Of a stretch of 35,372 bases of DNA, positions 32,640-35,372 are shown piece by piece; the stretch's first letter is position 1; every line of letters starts with the position of its first letter. Position numbers and translations under genes: made by a program. The notes below the pieces were generated by a model, which saw only the letters and a program-made list of their open reading frames with translations, searched no databases and was not told where the DNA came from. Source of the DNA: an uncultured Campylobacter sp. (GTDB lineage Bacteria; Campylobacterota; Campylobacteria; Campylobacterales; Campylobacteraceae); NCBI RefSeq assembly GCF_938045625.1, contig NZ_CALIAV010000049.1:1-35372 (forward strand). The letters are read 5' to 3'.

Positions 32640-33422
32640 TTGAACACGGCAGATAATCAGACGCAAAATTTAAACTACAATCCTCACAATCCAAATTTAA
32701 CAAATCCCAGCTCAAAGAAATTTGCGAGGGATTATGATAAGGAGCCGCTGGTTATTAAAGATCATAGCGCTTTGATAATCGTTATCCAGTTTGGTTTGTT
32801 GATTTTTGTTCTAGTCGCAGCCCAGCTTGGGATACTAAGCGCATTTGATCTAAAAAAACCGCTAGAAACGGATGATTTCCCCTTCATCGCTATATTTCTT
32901 ATAGTCATACCGTTTATTAGAGTTATTGAGCGAGATAGCCCTTTTAGCAAGCGTTTTATAATATTTAATCAAAATTCCATATCCATAGAGGTGGATAATA
33001 TAAGGATTGTTAGGATAAATTTGGATCAAATTACCGATATTTCAAAAAATGCCGATATAAGAAACTCTTTGCCGCCGTATTTTCCGATTTCAAAAGAGTT
33101 ATTTTATATTTGTATATTCGTCGTTACCCTCGCAATGACGATGTTTATGTTTAATGATTTTATAATCATAGCTATATTGTTTATCGCGATTTTCTTTTTG
33201 CCAAAGAGCATTATTTGCGCATTGCAGGGCGGCATATGTTTTAATAGATTACTATATGACCGCTTGGCGATATATTTTAAAGACGGCACGATAATAAATA
33301 TTTTTATAACCGCAACGCAAGAATATCTAGAAATCAAACGATACTTTTTAATAAATAAAGGTATAAACATAAGCAAGGCAAAAAGTGAATTAATGGTGTT
33401 TAGTAAAGGAGATAACAGATGA
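32640..33422 (+). CDS. Membrane protein related to that of element 1; candidate immunity protein
   Basis: A 260-residue protein starting at TTG with AAAGGAAC upstream. A polar Asn-rich N-terminus leads into DYDKEPLVIKDHSALI, then membrane segments (VIQFGLLIFVLVAAQLGIL; FPFIAIFLIVIPFI; LFYICIFVVTLAMTMFMF; IIAILFIAIFF). It shares its start motif and general layout with the protein at 13667-14464, which also precedes an RTX gene. Its stop overlaps the next ATG (ATGA). Role inferred from position only: protection from, or export of, the RTX protein downstream. Confidence 0.7.
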   Translation: MNTADNQTQNLNYNPHNPNLTNPSSKKFARDYDKEPLVIKDHSALIIVIQFGLLIFVLVAAQLGILSAFDLKKPLETDDFPFIAIFLIVIPFIRVIERDSPFSKRFIIFNQNSISIEVDNIRIVRINLDQITDISKNADIRNSLPPYFPISKELFYICIFVVTLAMTMFMFNDFIIIAILFIAIFFLPKSIICALQGGICFNRLLYDRLAIYFKDGTIINIFITATQEYLEIKRYFLINKGINISKAKSELMVFSKGDNR

Positions 33423-33631
33423 GTAAAAAAGAATTTAAAGCCCAAATAGAGCTTGACCGTGCTGAGGAAAAACTAATTAATAGTTTATCTAAGGAACAAG
33501 AAGAATTATTAAAAAATTCAAGAAAAGTTAATGGTGTTGTAGATCAACTAATAAGTCTGAAATATAAAGATTTTTCTCAACTAAAAGGAGGTGCGGCTTT
33601 CATATATGTTATGGGCTCTTCTGTAAAGTAA
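33419..33631 (+). CDS. 70-residue protein with a double-glycine-like motif, between immunity candidate and RTX gene
   Basis: Small, charged and helical (ELDRAEEKLINSLSKEQEELL), then FSQLKGGAAFIYVMG at the C-terminal end. AAAGGAG precedes the ATG, which overlaps the upstream stop. It ends 2 nt before the RTX ATG. KGG followed by small hydrophobic residues looks like a double-glycine leader site, but the window's exporter lacks the C39 catalytic Cys. It could instead be an export helper or the displaced N-terminus of the RTX protein. Confidence 0.6.
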   Translation: MSKKEFKAQIELDRAEEKLINSLSKEQEELLKNSRKVNGVVDQLISLKYKDFSQLKGGAAFIYVMGSSVK

Positions 33632-33633
33632 AT

Positions 33634-35372
33634 ATGTTAATAGATAATACCAGCGGGGAATCTAAAATAAAGCAAGCCGTAGGGCTGCTTGTTGATGGCG
33701 CTATAGCATATGCTAGTTTCTATATTCCACTTTTTGGTATTGTTACTACAATTTTGTCGCTTAAGGACATAGATCCATCTACTGGTTATAAAGAGTTATA
33801 CTCGTATCTATTTGAAAGCAAAAAATCTGATGTATTTATAACCCCTAACGGCTTCCTACACGTAACTATGCCTGACGGCACCGTCTATATGCGCCCGGCA
33901 TCTGAAAAGTTAAAATCGCTATACGGCATAAGCAAAGAACCTAGCGGTATGTTATCAGGCGGAGCCAAATCCGACGTTCTCTTTGGCGGAAACGGCAACG
34001 ATATATTTGTGGGTCACGGCGGAAACGATATATTTATAGGGGGAGAGGGCAAGGATGATTATTTCATAAACAATAGCTACATAGATATCAAAGATAGCGA
34101 CGGTAAAGGCAGAGTATTTGACAACGATAATAATCAGCTAAAAGGCGGAACATATAGTCATAGTAAAGGCGATGAAGATATATATATGAACGGAGCAACT
34201 GTATATGTATTTAACAAAAAAGATAAAACCCTAAAAATACTTAGCGAAGGTAAAGGAAGCGCTACTATCCAAAACTTCAACAAATACCGTAACGACCTAG
34301 GTATAACCCTGCTAGACCCCAAAGATATAACGGTAAGTATATCCGATAACGAATCGGCAGAAGGAGACGATGCTAATCAATCTATGAAATTTAAAGTAAA
34401 GCTAAACAGAAAACTTGAAAAAGAAGAAACATTAACTTTAAAAATAAACGATGAAGAGATAGCTTTTAAAGAAAACGACCAAGAAAAAGATTTTACCTAT
34501 AAATGGAACGGGGACACTATAAAACAAGAGGATAGAGTTTTTAATATAAGCGCTACAGTAGTAGAAAGCAAAACATCCAAAAATCTAAAAGTAAGATATA
34601 TCAAACAAGGCACCGGTAAAATAATAGACGATGACCGCAATCCTGATCCCGATGACCCCGAAACCGATGCTTCACCTATCGTTCTTGATCTAAACAAAAA
34701 CGGCATAACATCTACCAAACTCGATAACACGGTGTATTTCGATCATGACAATAATGGTTTTAAAGAAGCAACCGCTTGGATAGAAAAGGATGACGGACTA
34801 CTGGCACTGGATAAAAACGGTAACGGTAAGATAGATAACGGTAGTGAACTGTTTGGAAATCATACCGTCTCAAATACCGCCTACGGATATACCGATCCCA
34901 AGGCAACAAATGGCTATGAGGCCTTAAAAACTTATGATATAAACAATGATAATGTCATAGATGAAAAAGACGAGATATTTAGTAAGCTTAAAATTTGGAA
35001 AGATAAGAATTCAAACGGTATAACAGACGAAGGAGAGCTTAGCTCGCTTGCCCATAACAATATCAAAAGTATAGATTTAAACTATAACGAGATAGCTATG
35101 GATGAGAATTCAAATATGGTAAAGCAAAGCTCCAAGGTTACTTTAAATGACGATTCTACCATAAATGCCAATGATGTATGGTTTAAGGTAAATTTGGATA
35201 AAACAAAAGAAGAAGATATAAATATCCCGCTTGAAATAAGATCTCTTCCTAAGATCAAAGCATTCGGAAATTTAAATTCCCTTCAAGTAGCGGCAAGCAA
35301 GAATGATACTTTAGCTGCTATGATAAATCTATATCTGATGCTAAACCCCGAAGACAGAAAGAAGCACATAAA
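33634..35372 (+). CDS. RTX calcium-binding protein, partial (runs off the window)
   Basis: At least 579 residues, open to the window end. Order: a hydrophobic N-terminal stretch (GLLVDGAIAYASFYIPLFGI); a short unique domain of about 110 residues; RTX repeats (GGNGNDIFVGHGGNDIFIGG); the shared linker DSDGKGRVFDNDNN then LKGGTY; one Calx-beta-like repeat ending GKIIDDD; and the FrpC-like calcium module (DLNKNG, FDHDNNGFKEATAWI, DKNGNGKIDNGSELFG, DINNDNVIDEKDE, DKNSNGITDEGEL), collinear with residues 927 onward of the element 1 RTX protein. The first residue of its module is preceded by Ser-Pro, not Asp-Pro. ATG at 33634 has no clear ribosome binding site and may rely on coupling to the gene before it. 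The C-terminal RTX block and export signal should lie to the right. Confidence 0.85.
   Translation, partial: MLIDNTSGESKIKQAVGLLVDGAIAYASFYIPLFGIVTTILSLKDIDPSTGYKELYSYLFESKKSDVFITPNGFLHVTMPDGTVYMRPASEKLKSLYGISKEPSGMLSGGAKSDVLFGGNGNDIFVGHGGNDIFIGGEGKDDYFINNSYIDIKDSDGKGRVFDNDNNQLKGGTYSHSKGDEDIYMNGATVYVFNKKDKTLKILSEGKGSATIQNFNKYRNDLGITLLDPKDITVSISDNESAEGDDANQSMKFKVKLNRKLEKEETLTLKINDEEIAFKENDQEKDFTYKWNGDTIKQEDRVFNISATVVESKTSKNLKVRYIKQGTGKIIDDDRNPDPDDPETDASPIVLDLNKNGITSTKLDNTVYFDHDNNGFKEATAWIEKDDGLLALDKNGNGKIDNGSELFGNHTVSNTAYGYTDPKATNGYEALKTYDINNDNVIDEKDEIFSKLKIWKDKNSNGITDEGELSSLAHNNIKSIDLNYNEIAMDENSNMVKQSSKVTLNDDSTINANDVWFKVNLDKTKEEDINIPLEIRSLPKIKAFGNLNSLQVAASKNDTLAAMINLYLMLNPEDRKKHI
34828..34865. 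repeat. 38-bp direct repeat shared by two RTX genes, copy 2
   Basis: Identical to 32400-32437, in the same part of the calcium module. Crossover between the copies would delete about 2.4 kb and fuse the lipase-RTX N-terminal part to the C-terminal part of this RTX gene. Confidence 0.8.

Overview
The window looks like a piece of a Campylobacter (Campylobacterota) chromosome. It is AT-rich, uses many TTG starts and AAGGAG-type ribosome binding sites, and carries RTX/S-layer-type secreted proteins with their type I secretion system (T1SS). This assignment is an inference from composition and gene families; no ribosomal or housekeeping gene is present to confirm it.

The main organisation is two integrative elements in tandem in the same tRNA target. 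A perfect 46-bp repeat, the 3' half of a CAU-anticodon (Met-type) tRNA on the minus strand, occurs at 59-104 and 20728-20773. Each copy is followed by a long tyrosine recombinase of the same family. Element 1 therefore spans about 59-20727 (about 20.7 kb). Element 2 starts at 20728 and runs off the right edge. The intact tRNA gene should lie beyond the window on the right.

Element 1, left to right: integrase; a decayed RelBE pair; an intact RelE/ParE-type toxin-antitoxin (TA) pair; a small metallophosphoesterase; a ColE1-like mobilization locus (mobC, HEN-type relaxase, and two genes nested out of frame inside the relaxase gene); a hairpin-rich non-coding segment that probably holds oriT; a Schlafen/AlbA_2 ATP-binding protein; a 1689-residue RTX protein; a membrane protein just upstream of it; then, divergently, a full T1SS (TolC-like, ABC exporter, HlyD-like). 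A PIN-domain TA pair is inserted between the ABC and HlyD genes. The right end is non-coding with an octamer tandem repeat.

Element 2: integrase; a TA pair related to that of element 1 whose toxin has ATA where ATG is expected; two genes of unknown function, one coiled-coil and membrane-anchored; a 63-bp hairpin that is a good oriT candidate; a small DNA-binding-type accessory protein and a different, divergent relaxase with a frameshifted tail; then RTX cargo. The cargo is a membrane protein, a lipase-RTX gene broken by two in-frame stops, a frameshift and loss of its C-terminus, a second membrane protein related to that of element 1, a 70-residue protein, and an RTX protein cut by the window edge.

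Working model: these are mobilizable islands that carry T1SS-exported, calcium-binding RTX effectors with swappable N-terminal domains, each preceded by a candidate membrane immunity gene. The element 1 exporter could also serve the element 2 effectors. No HlyC-type acyltransferase is seen, so these are not classical acylated haemolysins. The toxin/immunity reading is inference; the RTX, T1SS, relaxase and integrase calls rest on visible motifs.
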